Origin: Clarkia xantiana subsp. parviflora
Taxonomy: Eukaryota; Streptophyta; Magnoliopsida; Myrtales; Onagraceae
Length of the DNA: 64,000 bases
Assembly: GCA_036873135.1 (NCBI GenBank)
Contig: JAPTYO010000005.1
Span: forward strand, 8,162,166 to 8,226,165
Direction of reading: 5' to 3'
Shown here: positions 12,288 through 23,444 of the stretch, in pieces
Layout: each line of letters opens with the position of its first letter
How positions within the stretch are numbered: position 1 is the first letter of the stretch
The notes under the pieces: model-generated
Databases searched by the model: none
What the model was told of the DNA's origin: nothing
What the model saw: only the letters and a program-made list of their open reading frames with translations
Position numbers and translations under genes: made by a program

Positions 12288-13420
12288 AAATGGCATGTAT
12301 CTGTGATAACATTTTGATATTAGAAAGTTACATTTTGTAAGCGAAAGAATTGCAACTGAGTTTATGATCAATCGACGTCATAATTTTTTTGATTACATCA
12401 GATTTACGGTCTATAAACTAAGTCGTAGGAGGACGCAGTCCTCTGCCAAACTATATCGAATGTGGGCCTTACCTAGTAACACAGGTACGGTAGTATTGCG
12501 ATAGAGGGAGGCCTCTACAAAGCAAGACTTGCTAAGAGTCAGGGGGATAAACCTGATTAAGCAAGACGATTATCTGGTTTCAAAGTAACTCGACGTGATC
12601 TTCGTTTTTGCATATCGTCGTGATGAACTTCGTTCGTCATTAAACCACATTCTGGGCCAGATGAGAATCTGTGATAGCATGATTGACATATCCCTTTCCT
12701 GTCAACCCAAAAGGTTTAGGTATACTATCAACGCGTGCTCCATACTACGCGTGCCACATTCGACCACGGGGTCACAGCTCGGTTGTGCTAGGAAGGAATA
12801 CTCGTGATTCTGGCAGGCGCAAACTTCTTCACCTCGAGCGTGTGATTGATCCCAGGAGCCTTATGAAAAGGCACCTAAAGTATCCTCACTGACTCAGAAC
12901 TCATATCTAAAGTCAGGCTCAATGCTCGCTTCGCGACGTACAAGTGTAGTGCTGAACAAAAAGGCCCAGTGACCACGTCTTTGGAAACCGGTTGGGTTTG
13001 ACTCAGGATATGAGCAATGGGGATGGTCAAGTTCCCCTGTAATTCACCAACTCTTGTACACTAGGTGGCCACCAACCGGATATTAGTTGAAGGTTGTGAA
13101 TACTTGTACGGATGCCTTGGAGAAGTGTTCCTAGGTGGAAACTGGGCAAAAGAAGAATTATCAATTGACCTAGGATACAACGCGGTACTATATAAATGCT
13201 GTTTATAACATGTTCATTAGAGAAAATGGAATAAACGTTCCGCGGGCGCTACAATATTCCTAACAGATGAGTAGCACGATGCCCGTCGTATCTGCCGGTC
13301 GCACGGCAAACCTCGTATGAACTGTTCGGAAGCAAGGACCAGATCGAAGGAGTGAAATTTTGATGCAGATATGGACAACAATACATTAACAGGCACCCTC
13401 CCATTTCGACGAGTAGGAAC
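12288..13420 (+). other. Copia 3' untranslated internal region
   Basis: Non-coding stretch between the RNase H stop and the 3' LTR. No gene is supported; small frames here have no homology I recognise. The last ~190 bases (from acgttccgcgggcgctac, about 13234) recur at 38406-38583 in front of another LTR of the same family, so this is the conserved 3' end of the element, including the CCCTCCCATTTCGACGAG block just before the LTR. Confidence 0.6.
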
Positions 13421-14021
13421 TGTAAGCATATGGTGATGGGCGCCGTAATTGGTAGCCCATAATATGTATAGTTTACCTAAGGAAATTAGGTACATGTCAC
13501 ATTAGGGTAATTGGGCTAGACCAAAATCCCAATTGACATGAGAGGCCCAAAATTAGGCCTCCCTATGCATGGTGGCCAGCCGAAACTTGGAGTGGGCAAA
13601 GTTGACTTTTGTCCACTTTGCTCCTCCTATAAATACATGGTGTTAGGGGATTTTTAGGGTTAATCACTATTTCCTCATTAGAGTGTTTTAAAGAGAAAAA
13701 CCCTCCACCCCACACATAGGTATTTCAGCCGAACCCCTCCCCACCAAAGGGTGTGCCAATTTGCTTTCAAGCAAACACTCTAGAGATCTATCCCCTGCCA
13801 AGAATCGATCAGAGGCTTTGCTGTGGAGAACATACCGCGTAGGGTTTCCTTAACCAGAACCTCTACGGGTGCCGACCGGAGGATCGTGAACTCCCTGCAG
13901 AATGGATCTTGGGACTACTGACATCGTTTGAGGTATGTGCGAATCTTCCGCTGCGTAATTTCGATTATTAGCATGTACCACGATTTAATGTCCGTAGTGA
14001 TTACTCCCAGTAATCTAACGA
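13421..14021 (+). repeat. 3' LTR of 0.6-kb-LTR Copia family
   Basis: About 601 bp, starting TGTAAGCATATGGTGATGGG and ending near CAGTAATCTAACGA (the last bases are mutated from the CCAACA/CCAGCA end of the other copies). It has a TATA box (CCTATAAATACA, about 13627-13638) and the family blocks CCAATTGACATGAGAGGCCC, GATCAGAGGCTTTGCTGTGG and TACCGCGTAGGG. Copies or parts of this LTR are at 14496-14700 (minus), 29756-30320 (plus), 31996-32290 (minus), 37787-38396 (minus) and 38584-39183 (plus). Confidence 0.85.
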
Positions 14022-14495
14022 TATTTGCATAATATATATATTGTCAAGATTCTATATTAGAGATATAAATCTATCAACAATATATTTTCCCAAATCTTTA
14101 GAAAACTAATATCTATCAATAATACTTAACATCCCTAAAATCATGCTAGAATATATCGATAGTTATTATCATAATTATCATGTGAATCTAACCCTAATTG
14201 TGGCCTAATTCATCATAGCAATTTCGGCCTAAAATTTTAATTAAAAATTTTACTTTGTAATTCTTAACATGGTTCGGCCGAAACTAACAATTAGGGTTAG
14301 TGGTCAAATTTTAAGATCAAATTTTACTAAGATCAATAATCCAATGTTCAATTTTGATAAAGGTCACGTTTTTCTTAAAGATCATGAACATCAGTTTTAC
14401 CAAAAACAATCAATTTCATGAATAAAAGTTTTATTAAAATTCAAGAACACCAATTTTATCAAAATCATGAACTCCCACACAAGCTCTGATACCAC
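14022..14495 (-). mobile_element. Inverted Copia 5' leader with primer-binding site
   Basis: Read on the minus strand, this is the start of a Copia internal region: a primer-binding site GTGGTATCAGAGC (14483-14495, initiator-Met tRNA type) followed by the same AT-rich leader seen at 30334-31995 (plus) and 36100-37773 (minus), with shared ATCATGAACTCC, ATTGTCAAGATTCTAT and CAATTTCGGCC-like blocks. Its inner end meets exactly the outer end of the plus-strand LTR at 14021, so the 3' LTR of one element is joined to the inverted leader of another (or of itself). Confidence 0.8.
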
Positions 14496-14700
14496 TGTTG
14501 GTAATAGGGGATACTTACTACGGGGAAAAAAATACGTGTATATGCCAGGTAAACTAATTACACATCGTAATAGGGACACATACCAGATTCTTGCTTTCCG
14601 TAGACCCAAGATCATGAGGGGAGTTCGCGGTCCGCCGACTCCTATAAGGATTTTTGTTAAGAAATCACCTACATTGAATGGTCTCCACAGCAAAGCCTCT
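14496..14700 (-). repeat. Partial inverted LTR of the 0.6-kb-LTR Copia family
   Basis: Begins TGTTGGTAATAGGGG next to the inverted primer-binding site and stops at CTCCACAGCAAAGCCTCT, which corresponds to the middle of the full LTR. The U3 half is missing. This is the 5' LTR of the inverted (minus-strand) copy. Confidence 0.75.
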
Positions 14701-14879
14701 TTCATACACTTTAATAAAATTAATGCATTATTATTAATTAATTTTCTATCAAAAAATAAATTAAAATTTTCAAATAACTATTGATATATAGTTGCATATT
14801 TTTGGCCAAACTGATTCTTTTACTTTCAAACGCTTAACAAATTCAGTCCGGATTATAATCTAATAAAATAATTGACAAA

Positions 14880-15480
14880 AGAGAAGATGGCGGTAGATCG
14901 ACCCAATTGGTCGGACACATCTCCATCCTGGATTGTATAGCAACCCAGTTTACACTCCTATTGGCTCTTCGTCTAATGGCCTTCTACGATAAAAACTGGA
15001 TTTGGCTTGCTGCATGGCGAATGGAGTATAGGATGTTGTCAAGTCTCCAATCCGCATTAGTTGTTGTGTCACTAATTTGGTTCACGATATACTCCGCATC
15101 TAGTTCAACAACAACATTTGACAAGGCTCATCAAACGTTGGCAAGGCTCGAGCAATACTTTTCCATAGAAATTGCTTTACCTTAGGTGGCGCCTTCCATT
15201 TCCAAATTCGCTTCCAAACCCCAGCAGACACACTTCGAGATGTTGTAGGATTTGTGGTCGGTCACACTTCTTCTTTCTCACGAAGCCGACGATAAACATA
15301 TTTCGAGGAAGGAACACCATTTTTAGAGGTTGGTCAGATCAACTTGTCCGGAGCAGCTCTACCTCTTCTAATATGAATGGTTGAGATTGCACGTGCTTCA
15401 TCCTTTGTAATAGCCGGCACGATAGGATCGAAGTTCCACCTCGGGTCAGGCGGACGAAGTAGCTCTTAATTCAGGGTTCA
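14880..15480 (-). pseudogene. LINE (non-LTR retrotransposon) ORF2 C-terminal remnant
   Basis: Minus-strand translation in pieces gives the end of a plant L1-type polyprotein: a block WNFDPIVPAITKDEARAIS (about 15440-15385), the zinc-binding RT region around VWKRIWKWKAPPKVKQFLW (15220-15165), and then an RNase H-like end (ELDAEYIVNQISDTTTNADW, about 15105-15045, then ANRSVNWVA near 14960 and WVDLPP near 14900). Sequence between the zinc-binding region and RNase H is deleted, and there are stops. Reverse transcriptase proper and ORF1 are absent. The plus-strand open frame at 14907-15185 is a shadow. Confidence 0.7.
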
Positions 15481-15672
15481 CCGCGGCGCGGGTAGGACCA
15501 AGTCAGTATCCAGGAATGTTAGGAATTCAAGCATCATGAAAAACTCAGATCGTCCTCCCATCCCCAATACGCCACACACCTTGTGCATATACAATAAATT
15601 AAGATAACTTAATTTTATTTTATTTAGAAAAAAACTTCTTACGCGCATCGCTAGGTTTGTGGTTAGTTTATA

Positions 15673-16232
15673 GAGTTAATTAGCCAACTGCACCTACACG
15701 TTTTAGTCAAGTTGCCAAATGCACCCATATGTTTTTTCATGTTGCTAAATGCACCGATATGTATTGCTTTGTTGCTCAATACACCTTTAGTCTATGTTCT
15801 GTTTATTTTTGTCGTTAGTTATTCACGTGCTACTCACATGCAAACATTTTATTAATTAAAAAAATAAATGATTTTGCTAATGAAAGATATATCATCCATC
15901 CTCATCCTCTACGTTCGTGATGAAATTAATTACCTTAAACCTAAACCTCTGCAGACACGCTTCTTTGTATCGCTACTCGTCTTTACTGCGTTGTCGTGTA
16001 TCTTCGTGGTTGGTCGTCTGCTACTTGCGCACCGCGGTGATTGGTCGTCGTGGTAGTGGTTGGTTGTCGTGGGTGCATTCGGGTGCATGTGTGGCACATA
16101 TGTATTTAACTAACGATGTTAGAGCTTCAGGTGCATTCACCAACATAACAAAACGTATGGATGCATTCGCTTACATGTATGGTGCATTCAGCAACATGCA
16201 GAAATGTATGGGTGTATTGAGCTAATTAACTC
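15673..16232 (+). mobile_element. MITE, Mutator-like, with 9-bp target duplication
   Basis: A 560-bp non-coding element with terminal inverted repeat GAGTTAATTAGC at both ends. It is flanked by the perfect 9-bp direct repeat TAGTTTATA (15664-15672 and 16233-16241); nine bases is the MULE hallmark. The inner ends carry diverged inverted repeats of a TTGC(C/T)AAATGCACC...TATG motif (15709-15790 against 16130-16220). No transposase is encoded. Its inner open frame (15917-16225) spans the repeat arms and has no homology. Confidence 0.85.
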
Positions 16233-16241
16233 TAGTTTATA

Positions 16242-16738
16242 TATAATAAAAGCATAAAAGCACTTCTCTAATCTCTATAAAGCATTATGACAAATAAATT
16301 CTGTTTTTTCCCCACTACGACAAAGAAACAGAAGAGTGATAGACATTTCGAAAATTGGAATTTTAACATTCCGAACTGTCTTAGTGGCATGTAATAAAGC
16401 ACAACATTGAGATCAGTTTTGTTTCAAGGCACAAGTCGGAGGATTAACATTTCAATGGTCGGAATGTTAATCATTTCCCTTTTGTTCTTACAAAACAATT
16501 GGATGGTCACTAGCAGAAGCAACAAACTTTACAAAGGGAAGGGTAGGAGGACAACGACAGAGCATGCCAAAGAAAGCGGACAATCGATTCTCTATTCCCT
16601 GTAAGGTTGGCTGGCTCCAATTAGAACTTCTGCCCCCCAAACTGACCACCAGTCATTTCTGGGTACCCTATAATCCATCCTCACAGAAACTAAAGCACAT
16701 TAATTAAGCTAATGAAAAACTCTTTACTTGTTCTCTTT
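16242..16738. other. Intergenic, downstream of the GT14 gene
   Basis: No gene seen. The last ~150 bases before 16739 would be the 3' untranslated region of the minus-strand GT14 gene; no unambiguous polyadenylation signal could be picked. Confidence 0.4.
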
Positions 16739-19700
16739 TTATTTGCATTGCCTCGGCCGAAAATTTTGAGCAGACAATAGATTGCTGATCAACTTCTCCA
16801 ACCTCTTTACTCCTGGACCAGGTCTAAGAACCGTTGCATCCCCCGTGACAGAGCAAGGGTCCGTCCCATTGTCTCCACTTCCAATGCACCACCCACCAGG
16901 GACAAACATCCCAGGTTTCCTGGACAAGAGCTCCGAGTCCACCCTGTCTAGGACAAGGTCGTCCCTGGTGAACTTCCTCGCGAATGGTGCGTTGCTGTCT
17001 GTCATTCTCTTCATATCAGCAACGTTTAGGTGATGCGGGTGTTGCTTCGGGGGGTTGTCCCATGATATGAAGTGGAGGTCAGTGTTTACGGTTGTGTTCT
17101 TGAATTCTGGGGCGTTGCACACCACCGTGTGGAAGTAGCCTTCTGGGGAGGAGATGAAGTTTGAGTAGTACATCAGGACGGTTCGAGGTAGGTTGTCCCA
17201 TCCCCATATGCAGTAGTCAATGAAGGGTCGGGATAGTGCCATCCATGCAGATCCTGCAACACACACACATAACATTATATTTATTGAATCCCACGGTCCA
17301 AAAATACCATTTTTACATGTTCCTCCTCTGCATTTGTGGTAATAATAATCCAATAAGTGTGGGTGGAAGCTCTCTAGCTTTTAAAAGGTATAATAATAAG
17401 CATCATTTGTTGTTTTATATATATATATTCAATCATGGTGGGTCCCTTATTTAAGTTGTAACTTCTAGCTTATATTAGCATTTCCCACGATGAACGGGAC
17501 ATGGACATTTTGCTTTTCTAGGAACATCACGTTCCACCATACATTTAAGGCTCTCTTCAGTTAGTTCGACTGGCAGGTATACCTTCTATCCTATTTGGAG
17601 ACAATAAACCAAACATTAAGGCTAACTACCAATCCACCCGCCAAGAAAAAGTTGGATTTGCAGAAAAATAAGATTCTACACAATCCAATCTCTAGAACCA
17701 ATTCTTCTATGTGTCCTTCTTCTTCAATATCTTTAAGAGCTAAGAATTTATTAATATATAAGACAGTACAGTTTAGTGCTATTTTCTCTCCCAAGTAAAA
17801 AATCACAATTATGTAGTTAAAGGCAGACCATGTGCACCTTTCTGATTACATTTGGCAACTAAGTAAAGGCAGTACCTAAATAACTTACAGATTAGGCAAC
17901 CTCAAATGGCCGTTAGGTATCAACATTAGCTGCTTTTCACTATGCTCTGAATAGCCTAAGACGTTTTAGTTCAAACAAACTGTCTTAACTTACATTCTTT
18001 TTCTAAAGAACGTTCTTTGGGCGTCAGGACAATCAATTAAGCTGCATAGAGGATCATGAATAAGTCTATTTCACCATAATTTACATGGTTTCTATTTATT
18101 TATTACTTCTAGATGCTAAATGTAACATATCATTATTTGTCACGGATCAAGGGTGTAAATCCTTTTAACAATAATTTACTTGGTAGAATATTTAGCTCAC
18201 ATCAACAGCAACGGGTCATACTAGATGCCTCCCCTCCATGTTCAGAGGTTGCTTATAAATATATCAAAGAAATCTCTAAACCCTGACTTGAATGCTTTCC
18301 TCATATGTCCTGCCTTCCTTTGGAAAGTAATATGCAAACACTATTTTTCAAAATGCATACTGAAATGTCATCACTCTGACTAACTCGAACTAAAAAGTTT
18401 TGGTTCAATGGTCTTTGGTCTATACAACTGAAATGAAAAGGTATGTGATACAAGCTTAGGAGTATCTATGTATTTTAGTTTATCAATATGTATATTATCT
18501 ATATTTTTAGTTATTGATTATAGTCTTAATTAGAGGAATAATATCTTTAGGGTAGAATAATATTTTTAGAATTGTAGAATATATTTTAGGGTTTTTGTAA
18601 TCCTATATATAGGGGATCCTTTCAATGAAATAAACAACCTTCCAACAAATTAACTATGTAGTCGAGAAAAAATGTCTAGAGTTAATTCTTTTTTTACCAC
18701 CTAGATATACCACTCTCAACGAAGTTATTAATTCCTTTCAGCAATATTGCAGAATTGCTAGGCTAAGTAGAAAAAAAATTTGGCTCATGGGAGAGGAAAA
18801 GGAAAATCTGAAAAATGTTGTACGTTTACCATATATCATCACGACATCACCTCTCTTGTAAAATGCAGGATGAATGAAAATAAAACGGCAAGCTCTTGAT
18901 GATGCAAACAAAGGAGACACAGATGCCAAATAGTACTGGCCAGAATGATTCCAGAACAGGAGAGCTGGTACCTGTAAAGAGTTTGAATGCAGTTGGCACG
19001 CTTCTCCTCTGAGTAACCCAGAATACATCAGCTTTTTTTGTCATATATAGCCCAGGATCTATGATTATTGGCTTTGCACGCTGGAACCTATATTGGAATC
19101 CAGAATCAATACAATAAGTCAGATAAACCACAGGATCAATGCTGAGATATCAGTCTAAAACAAGAAACTGTACAAAGTATATATGCTCACTCACTCTTTC
19201 CAGCCTATGTCACTGGTATGATCAATGAAGTTAAGGTCCCGTGGCAGATAGGAAAATGTGTGCAGTAGATCTGATCAAAATCAGAAACAATAACAATAAC
19301 AAATAATCAGCCATGAAAACTTCTCAAACAAATTGCAGCAAAGTCATGCAGTCATTTACATACAGAGAGGTGACAGAGTCCATCTGGTCCCCATATTTCA
19401 ACAAGTTCTAAGTGCCAGTAATGCTGAATCTCAGTCTCTTAAAAATTAAGATATTTTCTGAGTTTGGCTTCTGATCTTTCAGAGCTCAAAACTTTCCCAG
19501 AAGTTCAAACCTGTTCGAATTTAAAGATGATTTTCTTTGCAATCTCTAAATCTTCCCCAGGATCATAATTTGCCAGACTCAAACATTAAAACTGCCTTAA
19601 TTCTGATGGACTAATCTCCATATCCTAATTCTAGAACATTCTTTCTATTTTTACCAACAGTGTTTCATGATCAGGAATATTGATTCGGTTCACCTCCTAA

Positions 19701-20488
19701 AATCTTTGGCATTCTCAGTTCAATTACCACACTGATCAACTACCCTTCCCCAATTGATCCAGGATTAATCCATTTGTAGCCTACCATGTTGGAACTCTTT
19801 CCCAGGTTTGGCAAGCATTGACTCAAATTTAACTGCCGAATGTTTCAGAATTCTAACGAATCTACTAATTTTATGACTATAAATACACTAAACAGAAACA
19901 ACTCCTACCATCTTGAGTGACAAGAGGATAATCCGATGCGCTGAGATTGATAAACCAGTCCCATTCCCCGCCCTCCTTGAGCAGGATCGCGGCCGCGTGC
20001 AGCGTATTAGCCACCATGGTTGGCCCCCGGTAGGTCACCAAATTCGCCTTACTAATCATCCTGACATTCCCAAACTTCTGAAAAACCGGGTCCGACTCAA
20101 TATAGCTCTTCAGATCCAGTCGCTCCTCAGGTTTAGACTCCAAGTCCAAATGCACCACGTACTGGTTCCTCGGATGGTATAGGGCCTGCAGCGTCCGCTT
20201 CAGCATCGAGAAGTCCCCGGCGGAGCCGGAGATGAGGTAGGCGAAGCGCGGAGGCGGCGGGAGAGTGGAGACTGGTAGTGGCTTCAGCTTGGATTCAACG
20301 AAGATGGAGCTGGATCCGGCGGCGGATCGGTAAAAGGGAAGTAATCGGGAACCATCGGGAGAGGTCAAGGTGGAAAGGAAGAGAAGGAACAGAGTGAGAA
20401 TGGAACCGATCGCAAGTGGAAAGATCCATCGCCGCTCCATGGTCTGTTGGTGCCTCACATGCATGTAGTAATTCTTGAGCCTCTTCAT
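16739..20488 (-). CDS. GT14 beta-glucuronosyltransferase, GlcAT14-like, four exons
   Basis: Complete minus-strand gene. Exons: 20488-19909, 19270-19195, 19087-18972 and 17253-16739 (580, 76, 116 and 515 nt; 1287 nt, 428 codons plus stop). All introns are GT-AG and phases agree. The product is a type II Golgi membrane protein: a short cytosolic tail with MERRW, a membrane anchor at about residues 20-40 (IFPLAIGSILTLFLLFLSTL), a Pro-rich stem, then the Core-2/I-branching (GT14) domain from about residue 80: FAYLISGSAGD, YHPRNQYVVHLDLES, DWFINLSASDYPLVTQD, KPIIIDPGLYMTKK, RRSVPTAFKLFTGSAW, SPEGYFHTVVCN, and the C-terminus NFRPRQCK. Arabidopsis GlcAT14 enzymes, of about the same length and intron layout, add glucuronic acid to arabinogalactan-protein galactans; that substrate is inferred from family. 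The start is set by the family-typical MKRLKNYYMH. No frame damage is visible; it is the one host gene that looks functional. Confidence 0.93.
18444..18647 (+). repeat. LTR-like insertion in intron 3 of the GT14 gene
   Basis: About 200 bp in the 1.7-kb third intron with solo-LTR features: a TGTGATACAAGC start, a promoter-like TCCTATATATAGGGG followed by TTTCAATGAAATAAAC, and a TTCCAACA end. It is antisense to the gene. No clean target duplication was found, so the call is tentative. The rest of intron 3 (17254-18443, 18648-18971) shows nothing I can name. Confidence 0.35.
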
Positions 20489-21299
20489 CGAGGTGGAAAC
20501 GCCTGAACTGAATCAATGGCGCGGATTGGAGCTGCAAGATGGAGTTGAGGTTGGTGAAGCCGAAGAAGAAGAATAACAACTCCGGAGGGAGGTTTCTTTT
20601 TTTTCTTCGGCAGGATTTTAATTTTTAGGTGAGGATTGGGTTGGGCGTGTAGGAGAGGAGGAAGACCAACGTAGATTTTTTTATTTTTTAATTTATTGAA
20701 AGTTCTAGTAACGGTAACGGAATTACCATTATTTACTCGTCTGATAGTGAAGATGACTTGCATTTGTTTTAGTCTTTTCTTGTTGTCGTGTCATAAATTC
20801 ATTCATTAAATAAATTTGAAAGAAGTTTAAATATTAGAAAATTATTTATTATCCATAAATAAATATATTCACGTATTTTAGTATTTCCTCTAAAATCAAT
20901 GACATCTTGATTTCCCTTTTTAAATTCTCACCAAGATTTCTTCAATCTCTTATAATGATGATCCATCTCATCTCATTTAAATTTAACGATTAGACTTGTT
21001 GTTAGGTCAGCACTAAATTAAAGGTCCAATCCGCTCGGATATAGTTTGTTTATTATTGTATAGATGAGATCCATAAGTTCCAGTAGTTAAACGTACTTAT
21101 ACAGTCGAGTTTAGAACACGAATAGCAACAAACTTAATAACATTATGGAGAAATTAGAAAGTTTTTTTGTTGCCAAGTGAGTCAATTTGTAAGTTAATTT
21201 CACCTATTTGGACAGAAAATACTATAATAAGGTGAAATTAGAGTTGAAATTACTCTATCGAAGAACACTAAAATAGTCATAATTATGTGTTTTTTTAGA
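20489..21299. other. Upstream region of the GT14 gene
   Basis: Presumed 5' UTR and promoter of the minus-strand GT14 gene. The first ~100 bases upstream of the ATG (20489-20600) are GA/CT-rich, as in a leader. Farther out the DNA becomes AT-rich with no gene. I could not place a TATA box with confidence. Confidence 0.35.
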
Positions 21300-21397
21300 T
21301 TAACCCTTTTACTTTTTCGCCTAAAACACACTATTATATTATTATTATTTGTCGTAATAATAATCGTGTGTTTTAGGCGAAAAACTAAAAAGGTTAA
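21300..21397. repeat. 98-bp inverted repeat (32-bp arms)
   Basis: Near-perfect palindrome: TTAACCCTTTTACTTTTTCG... on the left arm (21300-21331) pairs with ...CGAAAAACTAAAAAGGTTAA on the right arm (21366-21397), about 30 of 32 positions, around a 34-base AT-rich loop. It lies 17 bases left of the Copia 5' LTR. Confidence 0.75.
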
Positions 21398-21414
21398 TAT
21401 ATCCTATGTGTGTT

Positions 21415-21746
21415 TGAGGTCTTGAAGTGCTGGTATTTCAAGCTTGAAAACTTATTTACAGCTTTTATTAGTTCAGGGTGTATTTTGTGTATTGTGTTAG
21501 ACCTATTTTGTTTCTTTGAGACTGTTTTAGCATTCCTTCTTTTGTTGTGGTTTATTTTTAATTTGAGACTTTCCCACACTATTTAAGTTTGGGTTTAGGT
21601 GGAGAAGGGCCAGATGAAGGAATCCCTTCTAAGAAACCTGGAAATGCTTCTCCTTCTTTCTTCTTCCTCGCCGTTTCTAGGGTTTGCTCGTTCTCGTTGA
21701 TTTCGATCCAGATCATTTATCACATGTTAGATTGAGGATCTTAACA
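21415..21746 (+). repeat. Copia 5' LTR
   Basis: 332 bp, TGAGGTCTTGAAGTGCTGG to GAGGATCTTAACA, immediately followed by the primer-binding site. It matches the 3' LTRs at 27005-27339 and 27970-28304 except for scattered substitutions and small indels. The promoter region includes CACTATTTAAG (about 21578-21588), a plausible TATA-like box. Confidence 0.92.
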
Positions 21747-21925
21747 TGGTATCAGAGCAGTAAAGGCTCTTTCGCTGCCTTGCTTCTCGATCTCGTTGCT
21801 CCGCTGCTCTCTGACGGTTCGCCTTCTTCACGTTTCGTCTTCGCTGATCTACCGACTTCGCAAGATCTTGGAGTTTTATCTTCTTGGATCATATTTCTCT
21901 TCAAATTAACTGATTCTCTCTCGTG

Positions 21926-23382
21926 ATGTCTGGAAACGATGGCGAAGTTACGAAGACTGATGAACCAAACCTTAAGTCTCTTCAATCTACGTCTGGTAAG
22001 ATGGTAATCGACCTATCCGGTTACCCTGAGGTACATGCACACCACCCTCTCTACCTGCATCCCTCTTATAAAGCTAACCTTAGCTTCGTTACTGTGAAAC
22101 TTGCCAAATCTGATGATTATCCGATGTGGAGCCATGCGATGTTCATTGCTTTGAATTGAAAGAATAAATTTGGTTTTGTTGATGGTAGCTTCACTCGTGA
22201 TAAATTTGATCCTTCTCTGCATGATCTCTGGAATAGATGTGATATGGTTATTTTTGGCTGGATTCTCAGTTCTGTTTCTCGTGACGTTGCTAGTAGTATC
22301 ATGTATCAAACTAGTGCTCATCTTGCTTGGACTGACCTTAAGACTAGATTTGATAAAAAGAATGGTTCCAATTCATCGTGAAATTGTGCTCTGTAAACAA
22401 GGTCTCGATGATGTCACCACATTTTTCACTAAACTGAAGTTTCTCTGGGCTGAATATGATTCCATGTGTGCTCTCCCTTTTATCCCTTGTGACCTTTTTC
22501 AAAAACACTTGGATCACAAGGAAAACAAACGTCTTTTTCAACTCCTCATAAAATTAAAGGACAGTTTCTCTGCCATTAGAAGCCAACTGCTTCTTCTTGA
22601 TCCATTTCCTTCTGTGAACCAAGTGTACAATATGCTCACTCAGGAAGAGAGTCAACGTGTTGTCACTTCTGATACTTCTTCTTATGAAAATCATATTTCT
22701 GAAAATGTTGGTATCAATTTTGAAAACCCAGCCCCCCTCCCCCCCCCCCCCCCCCCCCCCCCCCAATCCAAACAATGAATGTGATTTCTGTCATAAAAAG
22801 GGGCACCTGACTGAGAGATGTTCTGCAAAATGTTGTGATTATTGCAAAAAGAAAGGCCATGTTATGGACATTTGTTTCAAATACAGAGATTTTTTTAAGG
22901 GTAAGGGTTCATTATCAAAGGGCAATGCCGCCTCCTCAGGGATTGGTAGCACTTCTGATGATAACCAAACCCAAACGTCTACTGAAAACAACAATGACCT
23001 GCTCACTTTTACTCAAAGCCAATTTGAAAAGTTTGTTCAAAACATGGGGCATGGCACTTCTTCTACTGCTTCTGGCAACTCTATTTCTCAAAGTGTCCAT
23101 GCCAACTCTGCTGGTATTTCTTTCTCTAGTATCTCAAATTTTTTAAATACTCATTGGATAATTGACTCAGGGGCCAGCAATCATATGTGTAATCGTATTG
23201 ATTTGATTGATAATTTTAAACAAATTGCTAGTCTCAAAGTTCAATTACCCAATGGTGTGCAATGCAATGTTTCTGGAATTGGTAACCACTCCATTTTTCA
23301 AAACCAGAAAGTTCAGAATGTTTTTATCTACCTGAATTCATATATAATCTTCTTTCAGTTTCAAAACTTATCAAAGATCTGA
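21926..23382 (+). pseudogene. Copia gag and protease region, frameshifted
   Basis: Start ATG at 21926 (MSGNDGEV), shortly after the primer-binding site. An in-frame stop ends the first block at 22157-22159; gag continues in other frames (22170-22380, then TTFFTKLKFLWAEYD from about 22420). A Pro-rich linker encoded by a 26-base C run (22739-22764) precedes two zinc-knuckle-like blocks (CDFCHKKGHLTERC and CCDYCKKKGHVMDIC, 22783-22880). The aspartic protease motif WIIDSGASNHMC is at about 23155-23190. The frame breaks again near 23330. The gag domain binds the element RNA and the protease cleaves the polyprotein; this copy cannot make either intact. Confidence 0.85.
22739..22764 (+). repeat. 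Poly-C run of 26 bases
   Basis: Uninterrupted C homopolymer inside the gag linker, preceded by CCCCCCT. It encodes polyproline in any frame, which hides the true frame. Length may be a sequencing or assembly artefact. Confidence 0.9.
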
Positions 23383-23444
23383 ACTGTTCTGTTTCTTTCT
23401 TTTTTAATTGTGTTATCTTATAGGACCTCTCAGATGGGAGGGTC

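Noticed and set aside
14397..14784. Two overlapping frames at the inverted leader/LTR
   Set aside because: They lie across a primer-binding site and LTR end and have no homology.
22554..22775. Gly-rich minus-strand frame
   Set aside because: Antisense shadow of the poly-C tract and gag of the Copia element.
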